Source: Acheta domesticus
Taxonomy: Eukaryota > Arthropoda > Insecta > Orthoptera > Gryllidae
Assembly (NCBI GenBank): GCA_031308135.1
Contig: JAHLJT010009436.1
Location: 157,258,976-157,322,975, forward strand
DNA: 64,000 bases
Direction of reading: 5' to 3'
Shown: one piece after another, positions 1 through 11,931 of the stretch
Position numbering within the stretch: the stretch's first letter is position 1
Layout: each line of letters begins with the position of its first letter
Notes under the pieces: model-generated
What the model saw: only the letters and a program-made list of their open reading frames with translations
Told to the model about the DNA's origin: nothing
Database searches by the model: none
Program-made: the position numbers and the translations under genes

Positions 1-760
1 CGTGCAGCTGCTGCTGGAGCGGGGCTGCCCGCCCGACCCCGCCAACAAGGTTACCCCTCGCTCCTCCTTTATGCACTGCACGCGGCGGCCGAGAACCAGC
101 AGACGCGCTGCGTGCAGCTGCTGCTGGAGCGGGGCTGCCCGCCCGACCCCGCCAACAAGGTACCCCTCGCTCCTCCTTTATACACTGCACGCGGCGGCCG
201 AGAACCAGCAGACGCGCTGCGTGCAGCTGCTGCTGGAGCGGGGCTGCCCGCCCGACCCCGCCAACAAGGTACCCCTCGCTCCTCCTTTATGCACCTGCAC
301 GCGGCGGCCGAGAACCAGCAGACGCGCTGCGTGCAGCTGCTGCTGGAGCGGGGCTGCCCGCCCGACCCCGCCAACAAGTACCCCTCGCTCCTCCTTTATA
401 CACTGCACGCGGCGGCCGAGAACCAGCAGACGCGCTGCGTGCAGCTGCTGCTGGAGCGGGACTGCCCGCCCGACCCCGCCAACAAGGTACCCCTCGCTCC
501 TCCTTTATGCACTGCACGCGGCGGCCGAGAACCAGCAGACGCGCTGCGTGCAGCTGCTGCTGGAGCGGGACTGCCCGCCCGACCCCGCCAACAAGGTACC
601 CCTCGCTCCTCCTTTATACACTGCACGCGGCGGCCGAGAACCAGCAGACGCGCTGCGTGCAGCTGCTGCTGGAGCGGGGCTGCCCGCCCAACCCCGCCAA
701 ACAAGGTACCCCTCGCTCCTCCTTTATGCACTGCACGCGGCGGCCGAGAACCAGCAGACG
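1..760 (+). repeat. Seven-copy tandem array of a ~109-bp ankyrin-exon unit
   Basis: Copies start at 1, 111, 220, 330, 438, 547 and 656, so spacing is 108-110 bp. The last copy stops at about 760, where Repeat A sequence begins. Each unit encodes half an ankyrin repeat (LHAAAENQQTRCVQLLLERG, then CPPDPANK) followed by a possible splice donor (AAG|GTACCC) and about 25 bp of pyrimidine-rich sequence. The fragment matches the ANKDD1A ankyrin repeat that should precede exon 1629, and its phase-0 donor fits that exon. Because 109 is not a multiple of three, the reading frame rotates from copy to copy, so long open frames on both strands are by-products of GC richness. No AG acceptor precedes the coding part inside the unit, so at most one copy (the first, perhaps off-window) is likely a true exon. 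Copies at 438 and 547 carry Asp for Gly after LLLER. Single-base indels separate the copies. Confidence 0.85.
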
Positions 761-774
761 TAGAAAACTAACAC

Positions 775-1160
775 CCAAATTTTACTGAATCTTTTTCAAA
801 ATCTCAAAGCACTGACTCGAACCAGATCGACCGGAGAATATCCATTTTGGAAGAAATCGTACGTATTGTTTAGGCGCTAGCAGTTTTCACAGACGGACAG
901 ACGAACGTTTTGCTTTCAATTGGTTTTTCGGTATCAAGGACATACAAAACAGGGATTCTGGTTACACCACGTGTTTGGGGATTTTTTTCTTAATTTCGCA
1001 ACTGGTTTTATCGACTTTTTCGTTATCACGGCCCGGCAACGAATTTTTTTCTGCCGAAAATTCACCATTTTTTCGCGCTGCGTTACATAACTTTTCCTAT
1101 ACTACGTATATTACTTCGTATACTTTCCCGTACGTTTACGGGAAAGTAAAAAAGCAAAAA
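775..1160 (-). repeat. Repeat A, head fragment, reverse orientation
   Basis: Reverse-complement match to the first ~390 bp of the copies at 5606, 16395 and 38672. It includes the GGCGCTAGC stretch, the GACGGACAGACG stretch, the ACCACGTGTT stretch and the terminal TTTCCCGTA/TACGGGAAAG palindrome near 1120-1145. It abuts the ankyrin-exon array directly. No coding capacity is seen. Confidence 0.8.
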
Positions 1161-1489
1161 TTACAACTAAAAAAAGGTATTTGGTTGATATAATAAAAGT
1201 TTTGAAACTAGTCGCGGGCAGCACAAAATGGTCCGGCGGGCGCAAGTTGGAAAGCCTTGTCCTAAAGGTTCGCTTTGGCTCTCTAAACAGTATGCAAGAA
1301 AGAATGCCTGCGCAGTCTATTCTATCCAACAAAATATCACGTAGGAATGTATTATCTAATTACTTGAGGGGGAGAGTACAATGGGGAAAGACTTGGTCGG
1401 AGCGCCATTTTACCTACAATAGTCACGCCACTGGCACGTACACACAAACCAACCAACCAGAATGATTTTGCAGGACAAGCTTGAGAACC

Positions 1490-1575
1490 GGGTGACTTAG
1501 CACATGAGTTGCCGACCATGAAGTTTCGTCGACTGAGAGGTGATGGGTTCGAGTCCTCTGGTGTATCGTCCCTTG
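1490..1575 (+). other. tRNA-like / SINE-like segment with B box
   Basis: GGTTCGAGTCC at about 1546-1556 is a perfect polymerase III B box. A weak A-box-like TTAGCACATGAGTTG lies about 40 bases upstream. No acceptor or anticodon stem can be folded convincingly by eye, so this is a tRNA-derived SINE head or tRNA relic rather than a functional tRNA. It lies just before the ankyrin exon at 1629. Confidence 0.3.
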
Positions 1576-1628
1576 GAGGGCCCAGCGTTGCGCCTCGCCA
1601 ACGCCATGGCCGCCCTGTCTTGTTGCAG

Positions 1629-1727
1629 AAGGGCTTCACGCCGCTGCACGTGGCCAGCAGCCTGGGCTGCCGAGGCATCATCGAGGCGCTCCTGCAGCAC
1701 GGCAGCTCCCTCAACTGCCGCAGCGAG
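1629..1727 (+). CDS. ANKDD1A: ANKDD1A-like protein, ankyrin exon (first complete exon in window)
   Basis: This exon belongs to a predicted intracellular scaffold with ankyrin repeats and a C-terminal death domain, both protein-interaction modules. Acceptor TTGTTGCAG precedes 1629 and donor GTGAGA follows 1727. The exon is exactly 99 bp, or 33 codons, in phase 0 at both ends: one ankyrin unit, beginning KGFTPLHVASS and ending SSLNCRSE. TPLH and the LL.HG helix-loop pattern are canonical. From this exon onward, the order of ankyrin repeats, linker and death domain matches the vertebrate ANKDD1A C-terminal half as I know it. The 5' end of the gene lies left of the window. Known biology of the family is thin and I infer no specific pathway. 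The symbol is by similarity. Confidence 0.85.
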
Positions 1728-2879
1728 GTGAGACGTCCTCAACATTCATAGTCTTGTCACGGAGTCTGTTTTATTCATGTTCCCTCCATGCGAAGTTATG
1801 TTTCAACAGTTGTTTTATATGAACTAGTTAAATGTATTCCACTTGGTACCCATGTGTATAGAGTGTAAAAAAAACTCACCAGTAACGTTTCAGGAAGGTA
1901 TTCTTTATTCAGGAAGAAGGCAAAAGGTCCAGTACAATATGAGTTCAATTACTTTTAATTACTTTTTTGAGCGCTGTTTAACGTTTAACAAGTGTTCAAA
2001 ATGACTTCCATCAGTCGAAATATAGACTTCTGCTCACTTTTGAACTGAATTGCCGAATAAGCGTCACGTCTAATGCGCACTGTCTGACCGCCACAATTCA
2101 TGCGCGGAGTTCATCACGCATGCGGAGTCGAATACAGATAGCAATGACTTCAAGTTCCCCAAAAGTAAAAGTCGACAGTGTTTAAGTCTCACAAATGTAA
2201 TTAAGGTCCACACGAAAACAAACAAACCTTCCATGGATGCTACGTCCTGTATCTGCGTGAAATCATTCACAGGTGCTAAGAAGTATTCAGAACAGCATAC
2301 ATTTCCTTTTTTGTAACATGATTTATTACTTTAACCGCATTCTCGAATTTTAATCTAGCGATCAAGACATGCACTTACATTAACGAAATGTCATATAATT
2401 CGCATTTATGAAAGTTCGGATAAATTAGTCATTAAGCATTTTCGTGTCCTTTTAATAATAAGACTTCAACTCTACTCTCTGAACGAAGAAGCCATTTCTG
2501 AAATTTTGGCGTTGAGTTTTGTTACATCCTGCAGAAATGCACAGCAAAGGTCCAGAAGGTGTGACTGATGTCAACAGGCTGTGGCGCTCGTCACCCTACC
2601 GTCTTCACCATAAGGCTTTTCAAAAAAAATATGAATAAACAACGGCTTAAGAAAACAACCTAGAGTTACCAGTGGAGTCAGTCGACAAACACCGAGTAGG
2701 ACACGCGTGTACAGGACCATTGATTCTGGCAGGAAAATGGCAATATCTTCCCTAATGAAAGTTGCTCACTGTGGAGCGTTCCGCACGGCCCGCAAACTAG
2801 GAATTTAGAAAGTAGAATTGATTCTCCATTTTGTGTGGGCGAATGGACATCGGTTCACGTGTGTCGTCTCGTGTTCCAG
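1728..2879 (+). other. ANKDD1A-like intron, unique-looking
   Basis: An AT-rich intron between two ankyrin exons. I see no gene, inverted repeat or element that recurs elsewhere in the window. Confidence 0.5.
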
Positions 2880-2979
2880 AACGGCAGCACCCCGCTGCAC
2901 CTCGCATGCCAGGCCAACGAGCGCGACACGGTCGAGCTGCTGACGGCCAAGGGGCGCAGACCTCAACGCGCTGAACGCG
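2880..2979 (+). CDS. ANKDD1A: ANKDD1A-like protein, ankyrin exon with +1 frame break
   Basis: Acceptor GTTCCAG precedes 2880 and donor GTGAGC starts at 2980. The exon is 100 bp where neighbouring ankyrin exons are 99 or 96. It reads NGSTPLHLACQANERDTVEL then LTAKG before the frame slips. Ignoring one base of the GGGGC run at 2951-2955 keeps it open to an ADLNALNA ending in phase 0, as the next exon requires. TPLHLA and the helix pattern are typical. The extra base is either a sequencing/assembly error or a true frameshift; the first is likelier because flanking exons and splice sites are intact. Confidence 0.8.
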
Positions 2980-5239
2980 GTGAGCACGGACGCACTCGCC
3001 TTTTGCCCTTCGGATTCATTCATTAACAGTTGACAACAGTACATTCTGAGTTATTTACCATAATTATTATTACTATTTTATTTGCTACTTATATATTGCA
3101 AGCATAAAGAGTGCAAGCTTAAATTGTGCACTGTGTATTCTGTACAAGTTATCTGTAAAACAAAAGTAGCCTAATTGTGATCTCAATTCCCATTCATTTT
3201 CTGGTTGTCGTACACACTGAGATGATAGTACATGTACACATTTCCATAAATCTGCAGGAAGACTTAAGTCTTTAGGTTTTTATGAACAGTCTTCAGAATG
3301 ATACCAATACTTGACACTAGATGAACGTGGCGTCGCCGACGCTTTCAACTACCTTTGGTTATTTGACTTTTCTTTCTTTCTTCGGTTCAGAGTCCTCTTT
3401 GTTCAGTTTAGATGTTTTGTCAGCGTTTGCGAACTAACCACCTACATTTACCACTTATTCTTCTAATTCACTAATTATTCTTCAAATTCAATGTTTCAAG
3501 GCAATTTACAAATTTACTTCACAAAATACCTAGGAAATACTTCGAATCTCAAAAATTCATAATACGCGCAATTTTCATTTCATATTGCTCGTTGTCAACA
3601 ATTTGGATGTCATCCTTATGGAAGAAAATTATGGTGCCGTAGACTGAAAATAACCACGTGTTATAGTGCTGGCCTGCTAACGTAACTACTTTTGAAAAAT
3701 GTCACTTACTTCCGTATTATACGGAACTTCACCGTCATTATACTTCCGTAGATTCCGCCATTATTCAAGACAATAATGTTGGATTTTGTTGTGCTAGTTT
3801 GGTATTGTTGCTAGCGATTCGCATTTTGCGGTTTTCTGTTTTTTCATAAATCATGAAGTTTCATTTCATTAACTGATTTCGCTTACTTTATTACTTTAGT
3901 ATTACGCGTTTATTATTTTTATTTATTATTTTTCCAAATGTTTTCATCACTAATCACAGTGGAGTCAGTTGAGATAGTGTTAGTAAAGGTTAATTTTCTT
4001 TTTATTACCTTTGTTTAAAAATAATTTCATTTTATTTATTGTTAATTTTTCTGAATCCAATTTATTAATAATTGACAATTAATGGATAGGCCAATCACAT
4101 CTGGGCCTATTCTAAGTATTTTGTCTTTAAGGTAAAAGCGAATTCAAAGTTCTCATGAAAAGGGAATTGAAAATTTACTTAGTGGATTGTGGAAGGAATG
4201 AATGGAAGAAGGGGTCCTCATACTTGTTTGACAAATCTAATGGCAAAATTATTACAGGTAAGATTATTGTTTTTTATTTCTAAATCTTTTCTTTTAAACT
4301 GACCGGTGTAATTTTCATAATTGAATATAGTTATTGGTATAGTTATGATCTATAACTACTTATTATCATTTGTTATGCATTGATAGCAATAAATCCAATT
4401 TTCTTTTTCTAACTTTCCATGTGTTTACAGGTGGGTGTGAAGTCTGTTGAAACAATAATTATTATTTTAAAAAAACAAAAAAAAACATGAAGCTCTGACC
4501 ACAACCATAAAGGCCCCTAAAAAAAGTCATTGACAATTTTACAAAGGATACAATTTCTAATTTCCCAAACAATAAATTGTAGTTTGGGTTCATATAATCA
4601 TTTAGAATTTTTAATTAGTTTGTAATTTTAGAATTTTATTAATCTATAAAATATGGTTTTTAGTGTTTTGTGTGAGATACCATGAATTATTTTTTATGTA
4701 GGTTGTGGTAATTCTATATGACATATTTTTTTCGGAGATACCAGGTGATGAAGTATTACATTTTTAAGGCATCCAGACCTAGAGGGTATAAGAAAAGCAC
4801 ATTGGTTTTACTTGTTTTGGGGGAAGGAAGATAAGTAAGCCCATGTGAGAAAGAGTGAAACAATTTTTAAAAGAGAGTGCTTCCTAAGAATTTATATTAG
4901 GAACACAAGCAAACTCCAGCACAGCAAATATTGATGTTGTTTTAATGAAGCATGGCTATAGAGAAGAATGGTAATTTTTATATTTTTTTATGGAATACTA
5001 ACTTTAATATTGTTTCATTTTTTGTAACCTGTTTATAACAGTTGATTGGTGGTTTTAGCCACATTACTTGTAATTTGATTTTGAGCAAGTGGCACCATAT
5101 CTCTCTCCCTAAATCCCACATGCATTTCAAAATTCTCTTTGACATAACACGCTAATTTTAATAGTGAAAATAACCATTGTTTTACCTTGAACTTTTTCAC
5201 AGTCCCCAACAGCCACTACAAGAGTGTGTTGAAGTGACA

Positions 5240-5241
<2 letters not shown>
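2980..5241 (+). other. AT-rich intron stretch
   Basis: No recognised element. A 43-codon open stretch around 4130-4260, followed by CAG-GTAAG, looks exon-like but matches nothing I know. The rest is low-complexity AT-rich DNA. Confidence 0.4.

Positions 5242-5295
<54 letters not shown>
5242..5295. repeat. (AT)n microsatellite
   Basis: An uninterrupted AT dinucleotide run of about 54 bp. Confidence 0.98.
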
Positions 5296-5299
<4 letters not shown>

Positions 5300-5605
5300 T
5301 ATTTTGTAAAGATTTTATTTTTGACTGTCATATACATAATGGAAACCAAAAAATTAATATAAAAACATCATTTAGATTGAAATTTTATTGAAATGTTCTG
5401 TTTATTGAAATTATTGAAACATTTTTCATTTCTCAATGTTTTGAGGAGCACTTATCCTCATCTTAAGGAGTGTAATTTGAATGTAAACAGAAATTATTAT
5501 AAACTAAATTAAAATTTTCTAACTTTGAAGATTATAGAAAAGCTAATTGAAATATATTATAATAATGTACCAGGTACAAATGAAATCACCTTAATAAATT
5601 CTGTC

Positions 5606-7245
5606 ATTTTTACTTTCCCGTATACGTACGTATACACGGAGTGATATACGTAGTATAGGGAAAGTTATGTAATGCTGCGCGAAAAAAATGGCCAATTTTC
5701 GGCGGAAAAAAATTAATTGCCGGGCCGTGAAAACGAATAAGTGGATAAAACCAGTTGCTAAATTAAGAAAAAAATCCCCTAACACGTGGTGTAGCCAGAA
5801 AACCCTGTTTTGTGGGTCCTTGATACCGAAAACCCAATTGAAAGCAAAACGTCCGTCTGTCCGTCTGTGAACACTGCTAGCGCCTAAACCATACGTACGA
5901 TTTCTTCCAAAATGGATATTCCCCGGTCGATCTGATTTTAGTCAAAGCTTTGAGATTTTGAAAAAGATTCTTTAAATTTGGGGGTACTTTATATGAAGCC
6001 CCACGGGGATTTTCAACATTTTCTCAAAAACGGCTCCAAATTTTTTCTTTAAATTTCTTGTATGAATAGAGGAAAATACACTTATTAACATGGCATAGGT
6101 CTGATTTTCACATACAGCTCTGAATTTTCGAAAATTGTGAAAGTTTGACTTTTTTTCGGCGTCTTTCTCCAACTACAAAATTGAAGATAGAGATTTTTTC
6201 TTCAAATAAAATTTGTTCTGCATATTGAGTTCTTTAATAAAGGTCAAGTAAACGTTTATCAAAATTTTGGTAGTTTTCGTGCAATATTGCGTTCAATATG
6301 TGCAATTTTAAAAAAATTACAAAAACAAGATTTGCTCAAAAACGGCTCCAAATGTTTTCTTTAAACTTTGGTAGGGATAGTGGTAAATGTACTCTATCAA
6401 TGACATTAAAGACATTTCGGTCTATCGGTTGGTTTTTTCAAAAATTACAAAATGTAATTTTTTTTACTTCTCTCTCACGTCGTTAATATTTACATTATCG
6501 GCGATTTTTTCACATTATTATATTTACGAGTATATATGCTTTAAATAATGTCGAGTAAAGTTTCGCGAAAACACAACCGTTTTCTGTGAAAAGTAGCTCA
6601 AATTTCGGCATTTTCAGAAATGCTCAAACGCCATTTTCTCGTATATGGCTGCAATTTTTTTCTTGGAACTTTTTTTGGAACGGATAGTGCTAATTACACT
6701 CTTTAGTATAGCGTAAAATTTATTTTGAGTTTTTTTTTGTTTTTTCAAAAATTACATAATTTTAATTTTGTTTAATTTAATCTCTCACATCTCATCACAT
6801 TTAAGTTTAATCTCTCACATCTTTAATATTGCACATTACCAGCAATTTGTAAACATTATTATATTTGTGAGTATAAGTGCTTCAAATAACTTCAAATAAA
6901 GTATTTTGAAAAACTCAATCATTTTCTGTGAAAATGAGCTTCAAATTTTGCATTTTTAGTAGCGCTAAAACGCCATTTTCTCTTGAACAGTCTTTTTTAA
7001 AAGAAAATTGCCATTTATAATTAGGTTTTCGTGTTCTTTAATATTCTAAAATTAAATGTTTCCTTTCTACCAATAGGAAACCGAAAAATTAAGAAAATGC
7101 AAAAAAATGTACTTTTGGCGGTGATAGATGACAGCTGGCAAGAAAGAGTTTAGTGGGCAATTCCGAATAGCTAGCGAAAGACCCAAGGAAAATAGAAAAC
7201 TAATACGGGAAAGTCTGTGCCATTCTGTAGCACCAATAGTTTTGA
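5606..7245 (+). repeat. Repeat A, near-full-length copy 1
   Basis: An unclassified dispersed element of about 1.6 kb, closely matched at 16395 and 38672. It opens with TTTTTACTTTCCCGTATACG, which pairs with TATAGGGAAAGT some 45 bases later to form a terminal palindrome. Landmarks in order: TGCCGGGCCGTG, ACACGTGGTGTAG, a CCGTCTGTC tandem, TAGCGCCTAAACC, then repeated blocks containing CTCAAAAACGGCTCC followed by TTTGGTAGGGATAGTG. The blocks recur at roughly 300-340-bp spacing (about 6018, 6340, 6640, 6978). The shared end is near a GGGAAAGTCTGTG stretch at about 7207-7219. There is no credible ORF. It could be a nonautonomous DNA element or a satellite-like composite. Confidence 0.8.
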
Positions 7246-7966
7246 AATCTAATTTATTTTATGTAAAATTACTTCATCTTACAAGAAAGCCAAGTTTAAC
7301 AATAAATTCCAGTGTCGGAGAACATACTAATCAAGAAGAGAGGAGAGAACACATTGGTATTGGAAGAATGTTAAGAGATGGTTGACATTTGAATTTTTAA
7401 TGTGGATAAGAAAAGTAAAATCTTTCTTAAGATGGAAATTTTTTATACTTTGTCTCAAAATGTCTATGTTTTGTCTTTCAATTTTATGAAGCACAGTGTC
7501 ATAAATACTGGAAATTTGACTACATTCAACTTTCGTATTCATTGTGTCATTTAACTTTATGTGTAAATTTTCTGAACTCGTTTTGCAATAAATCTATAGA
7601 AACCCATAATTAGGTTTTCAAAACTGTATTTACTCGTTCACTTTACATTTGCAGACGCAGAATTAGAAACTGATGTTTTGAAAGTGAAGGTCCGAGCACC
7701 CGAGAATACACGAATGGTCCCGATGTCAATTAGCATCTGACCAATCAGCTGTCTCCGAAGGCAGCACAAGCGCTATGCAGCGGACGAATAATGACTGACA
7801 GTGAGCTACAGCTGACGATTATGCCTTTCTGACAGTAAGCTAGAGTCGCGCCCTTAAATGATTAAGGTTATATACAATAAAATAGATCACACCAGGACGC
7901 TATTCACAACATTCACGCACAATATTTTTATTTCTTCTTTGCACTTATCTACTGCTTAATAGTTAT
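7246..7966. other. Intron stretch, no feature
   Basis: AT-rich sequence between Repeat A copy 1 and the LINE target site. I see nothing recognisable. Confidence 0.4.
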
Positions 7967-8039
7967 GTTCTTGCCCCTAAAATCCGAGTAAAATCCAAGA
8001 TTACACAATTGAAAATGAGAGAATATTACAAGTAAGATT

Positions 8040-8500
8040 AAAAAATCAAAAAGGTTATCTAAAAGTGATCGCTGTATATGCGCCAGAAGAGAATAGGGAA
8101 AGATGACTCAAAAACATTTTATGAAATATTGCAGTCTGTAGTGAATAAAGTCAACAGAAAGGATAACTTAATTGTTGGAGGAGATCTCAATGCACGAGTC
8201 GGGAATAGTCCGATAGAAGGCATTGTTGACACAAATGGAGAACCTACCTTAAATGAAAATGGAAAATTACTTAGAGAATTTGCTGTAAATAATGATCTGA
8301 AAATTACAAATTCCTTTTTTCGAAAAAAAGAACATACATAAATATACATGGGCAGCTCGACGATCAAGATTAATTTTGGATTATATAATGGTAAAAAAAA
8401 AAACTTGCTCCAGATGTGATTGACACCACATTTCGTAGAAGTAGTGACTTATACACTGACCATTTCTTGGTAATTTCAAAAATAAAAATACTAGCAAAAT
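8040..8500 (+). pseudogene. LINE endonuclease domain remnant
   Basis: Translation shows VIAVYAP, then NLIVGGDLNARVGN (the conserved GD.NA block of LINE endonucleases), then FAVNNDLKITNSFF and, after a frame break near 8340, LYTDHFLVISKIKI, which carries the terminal D-H motif. Several stops and frameshifts interrupt it. It resembles the endonuclease/reverse-transcriptase proteins often mis-annotated as craniofacial development protein 2-like. Confidence 0.75.
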
Positions 8501-9149
8501 GGAAGAGAAGAATAAATAAAACCACCCAAAAAAATCAGGCAGTTTATAAAACTTACCTTCTACGAGATGGAAGCATTGAACATCTACATCAAACTAGATT
8601 GCAAAAAATACCTATCAGAAACCTCAACTAGTGAAGACGTCAATGAAGAATAAAGAAATATCAGCACGGCAATCCATAAAGCTGCAGAAGAAGCAGTAGG
8701 AATGAAAAATAAATTTAGAAGAAGAAATGGATTGAAGATATGGAATGACGAAATAGCAAATGCAGTGACAGAAAAACAAGAAGCATATTTAAAAATGCTA
8801 CAGAATAGAACAGAAATTATGTTAACGATTACAAACTGAAAAGGAATAAGGTTAAAACACTAAGTAGAAAACTTAAAGAAGAATCTTGGGAGAGATTAAT
8901 AAGTAATCTAGAAGATGACATTCATGGACGGCAAGAAATGGCTTACAAATTAATGAAATTCTTAAACAAGGAGGAAAGAGAAACTGCCAATATAAATGTT
9001 ATCCAAGAACACAAATGGAAAGAACATTATACAACACTGTGGTACAATCAAGTTGTAAATGTTGTCAACACAGCAGGAAATGTCATGGTACAGGAAAATG
9101 CTAGAGGAGTAGATTTAAACTTGTGGCAGAAAAAAAGACATACCAGATG

Positions 9150-9355
9150 ATTGGAGAAAATCAAAAATAATATCTCTTCAAAAAAGGAGCAAGAAACAAT
9201 TGAAATAAGAATAAGTCTTTTAAACGTAGGATACAAAATATATACTAAAATTCTTAATAACAGATTAAAAACTTTAGCAGATGCCCTTCTATCAGAGTAT
9301 CAGTGTGGATTCCGGAAAGGCAGATCATGCACTGGTAATGTATTTATTCTAAAAC
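9150..9355 (+). pseudogene. LINE reverse transcriptase remnant, upstream part
   Basis: Shows LLNVGYKIYTKILNNRLK and YQCGFRKGRSCTGNVFILKQ, the fingers motifs of LINE reverse transcriptase. It is cut at 9356 by the nested element. The open frame resumes at 11932 with IEKRK-type sequence, as expected if the nested element was inserted. Confidence 0.8.
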
Positions 9356-11931
9356 AAAGGGTCCCCCCCGATAAGATGGTAAAAAGTTCCCCTCAAACCA
9401 AATTACATATGAATGGTTACACTATAATTTTGACATAAAAATAATATTTTTGAAAGGTTTTTTAGCCTCCGTCCTACCACCCACACCCCTATACAGCCAA
9501 AAACGTGTTTTTTAATTTCAATTTTTTCGACAACTGAACACTATTTGTATCAGACCGAAAAAATATGATTAATAAGAACACAACTTGGACTATCAGAAAA
9601 TATTTTTTCAATATTTTCTCAGGCCCAAATTCGAACACAAAAAATATTTTCGAAAAAAAATATTAAGAAAATATTTTTACTTGTCTTAGAAGCCTGGAAC
9701 AGGCTCGAAAAAAATGTCAAAGGTTCCTCTTCACACACAAATTGTTGTGTATTTTTTTCACATTTTTCCGATTACTGGGCTGCAGTTAAAAAAATAAAAA
9801 CCGTTTCCCGCCTTTAAAGCACCTGGACTTTCAATATACTTTGAAACTGACTGCAACGGTTCTCTGCATTTATTTTAGTGTTTATTATACATTTGTATAC
9901 ATTGCTGCATCACCCAATAAAGTTTTGATTTTGGAATATACTTATGAAGTATCATTTTTAAAGCTTTCTAATCCTTTGTATGAGAATATCATACGCTAAG
10001 GAAAGATAATAGTGTTTGGCAGTTTATTAAATAATAATTCCGTCATATTTGAGGGATAATTGGGGGACATGTGAAAAAATCAAGGGGAAGAGGTTAAACC
10101 CAGATTTACGAGAACTGTTTTACTTGTCTTAGAACACAGACACTGGCACGAAAATAATCTTCAACTTCATCTCAGAATGCTTGTGAATTTTTTCATACTT
10201 TTTTAATAGCTGGGTCATAGTTTTTAAAAAAAACTAAGACATTTGTAGTCAACCACTTGGCAGTTCGGCAGTTGCCAGCGTCCTAAGCACGTGCGACCTT
10301 GCTTGAAGAGGAAGGCCACAGAATAGCAGCTAAACGTTGACAACTGAGCCTAGAACGCGGCGCCTCCCGGACAGATAAATAGTAACGCATTGGTTGCGGA
10401 AGCCTGTGGTCTCACGTCTGTAGATTGTTTCAGACTAGAGAAAAAGTTGTATTTTCCTTTACCTAAGTATTTGTTCTTGTATACGTATAAATATGGAGAC
10501 ACTCGTACAATCTGTACACGTGCGAAACTTTGCACTTTGTAAATAATAATTGTACGAAAATTGAAAATTGATTTGATGTAGCACCCAACTGCAAACGCTC
10601 ATCCCCCGAGAAGTAGTTTACGGCATTATAGGCCCGGTACTGTGCGAGAGAATTCATTCCAATATTGCTGAGTGTTGAGGATAAAAATTCCGCAGAAAAT
10701 AAAATAGTCCCGTTAATTTATCGTGAGAGATAATGTCAGTATTTTCCTTCAATTTAATTTTACATTGATATTGGCTTCTCTTTCTGTCCATCTGTGCTAC
10801 GAAAAAAGCGCACCTAAAAGAAACTAATATGGAAAATTGTAAAATGGGATGATCATGAAAGTTGTATTTTGAAAAATACATCCCAACAACATAATCGGGG
10901 CCTAATATGTTCCCCTTCACTTCCCCACTGTCCCATCTATCCTGCCACACGAAATGTCCCTTATCATTTCCCCATTTTGTCATCTACCCGTCACCCAAAA
11001 CATGTGTGTTATAATTTACTTGTTCTCAAAAAACAAGTCGTGTCCCCATGAGACAAGCAAACCTGGTTTAAAAGGCCTAGGAAGCATCGCTTCCGAGTTA
11101 TTTACCATTATAATGTGTGTTGCAAGAATCTTTTTGTGTATGTCATAATCTGCAAACTTCTTATTTTTCTTCTAAAATCTGTTTGATGTAGGATGGGGAG
11201 TAATTCTTTATCCACCATGTATCACACTTACAAGGTCTTGTGTCGATTGTTTCTTATAAATTGCCAAAACTATCGTCTTTGCGTAGCATAGGATTACTTA
11301 TGCAAAACGATTAGAAAGCTTTAAAAATGATACTTCGTAAGTAGATTCCAAATCAAAACTTTATTGGGTGATACAGCAATGTATACAAATGTATAATAAA
11401 CACTAAAAATAAATGCAGAGAAACCGTTGCAGTCAGTTTCAAAGTATATTGAAAGTCCAGGTGTTTTAAAGGCGGGAAAATGGTTTTTATTTTTTAACTG
11501 CAGCCCAGTAATCGGAAAAATGTGAAAAAAATACACAACAATTTGTGTGTAAGAGGAACCTTGACATTTTTTTCGAGCCTGTTCCAGGCTTCTAAGACAC
11601 AGTAAAAAATATTTCTTAATATTTTTTTTCGAAAATATTTTTTTGTGTTCGAATTTGGGCCTGAGAAAATATTGAAAAAATATTTTTCTGATAGTCCAAG
11701 TTGTGTTCTTATTAATCATATTTTTTTCAGTCTGATAAAATAGTGTTCGTTGTCGAAAAAAAATTGAAATTAAAAAAAACACGTTTTATTGGCTGTATAG
11801 GGGTGTGGGTGGTAGGACGGAGGCTAAGAAACCTTTCAAAAAATATTATTTTATGTTAGAATTATAGTGTAACCACTCATATGTAATTTGGTTGAGGGGA
11901 ACGTTTTACCATCTTATCGGGGGGACCCTTT
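9356..11931. mobile_element. DNA element with ~640-bp terminal inverted repeats, nested in the LINE
   Basis: The left end AAAGGGTCCCCCCCGATAAG is the reverse complement of the right end (GGGGGGACCCTTT, ending 11931). The inverted match runs inward to about 10,000 on the left and 11,285 on the right, with small differences. About 1.3 kb of unique sequence lies between. I see no transposase; an open frame at 11321-11782 lies wholly in the right arm and is probably chance. Another right-hand end of the family lies at 24767-24812. Class is unknown; the long arms resemble foldback or Mutator-like elements. Confidence 0.75.

Noticed and set aside
1..760. CRISPR-like direct repeats
   Set aside because: The units are contiguous 109-bp duplicates without unique spacers, in a eukaryotic gene.
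2..788. Long open reading frames on both strands across the first 780 bp
   Set aside because: They result from a GC-rich tandem array whose period shifts frame; only the ankyrin-encoding part of one copy is credible as an exon.
5612..7214. 12-bp terminal inverted repeats (ACTTTCCCGTAT / ATACGGGAAAGT) as the true ends of Repeat A
   Set aside because: Copies at 5606 and 38672 stay similar for ~30 bp past the proposed right end, so the ends are unresolved.
11321..11782. 153-codon minus-strand frame
   Set aside because: It lies entirely in the inverted arm of the nested transposon and the matching left arm does not keep it open; it shows no transposase motif.
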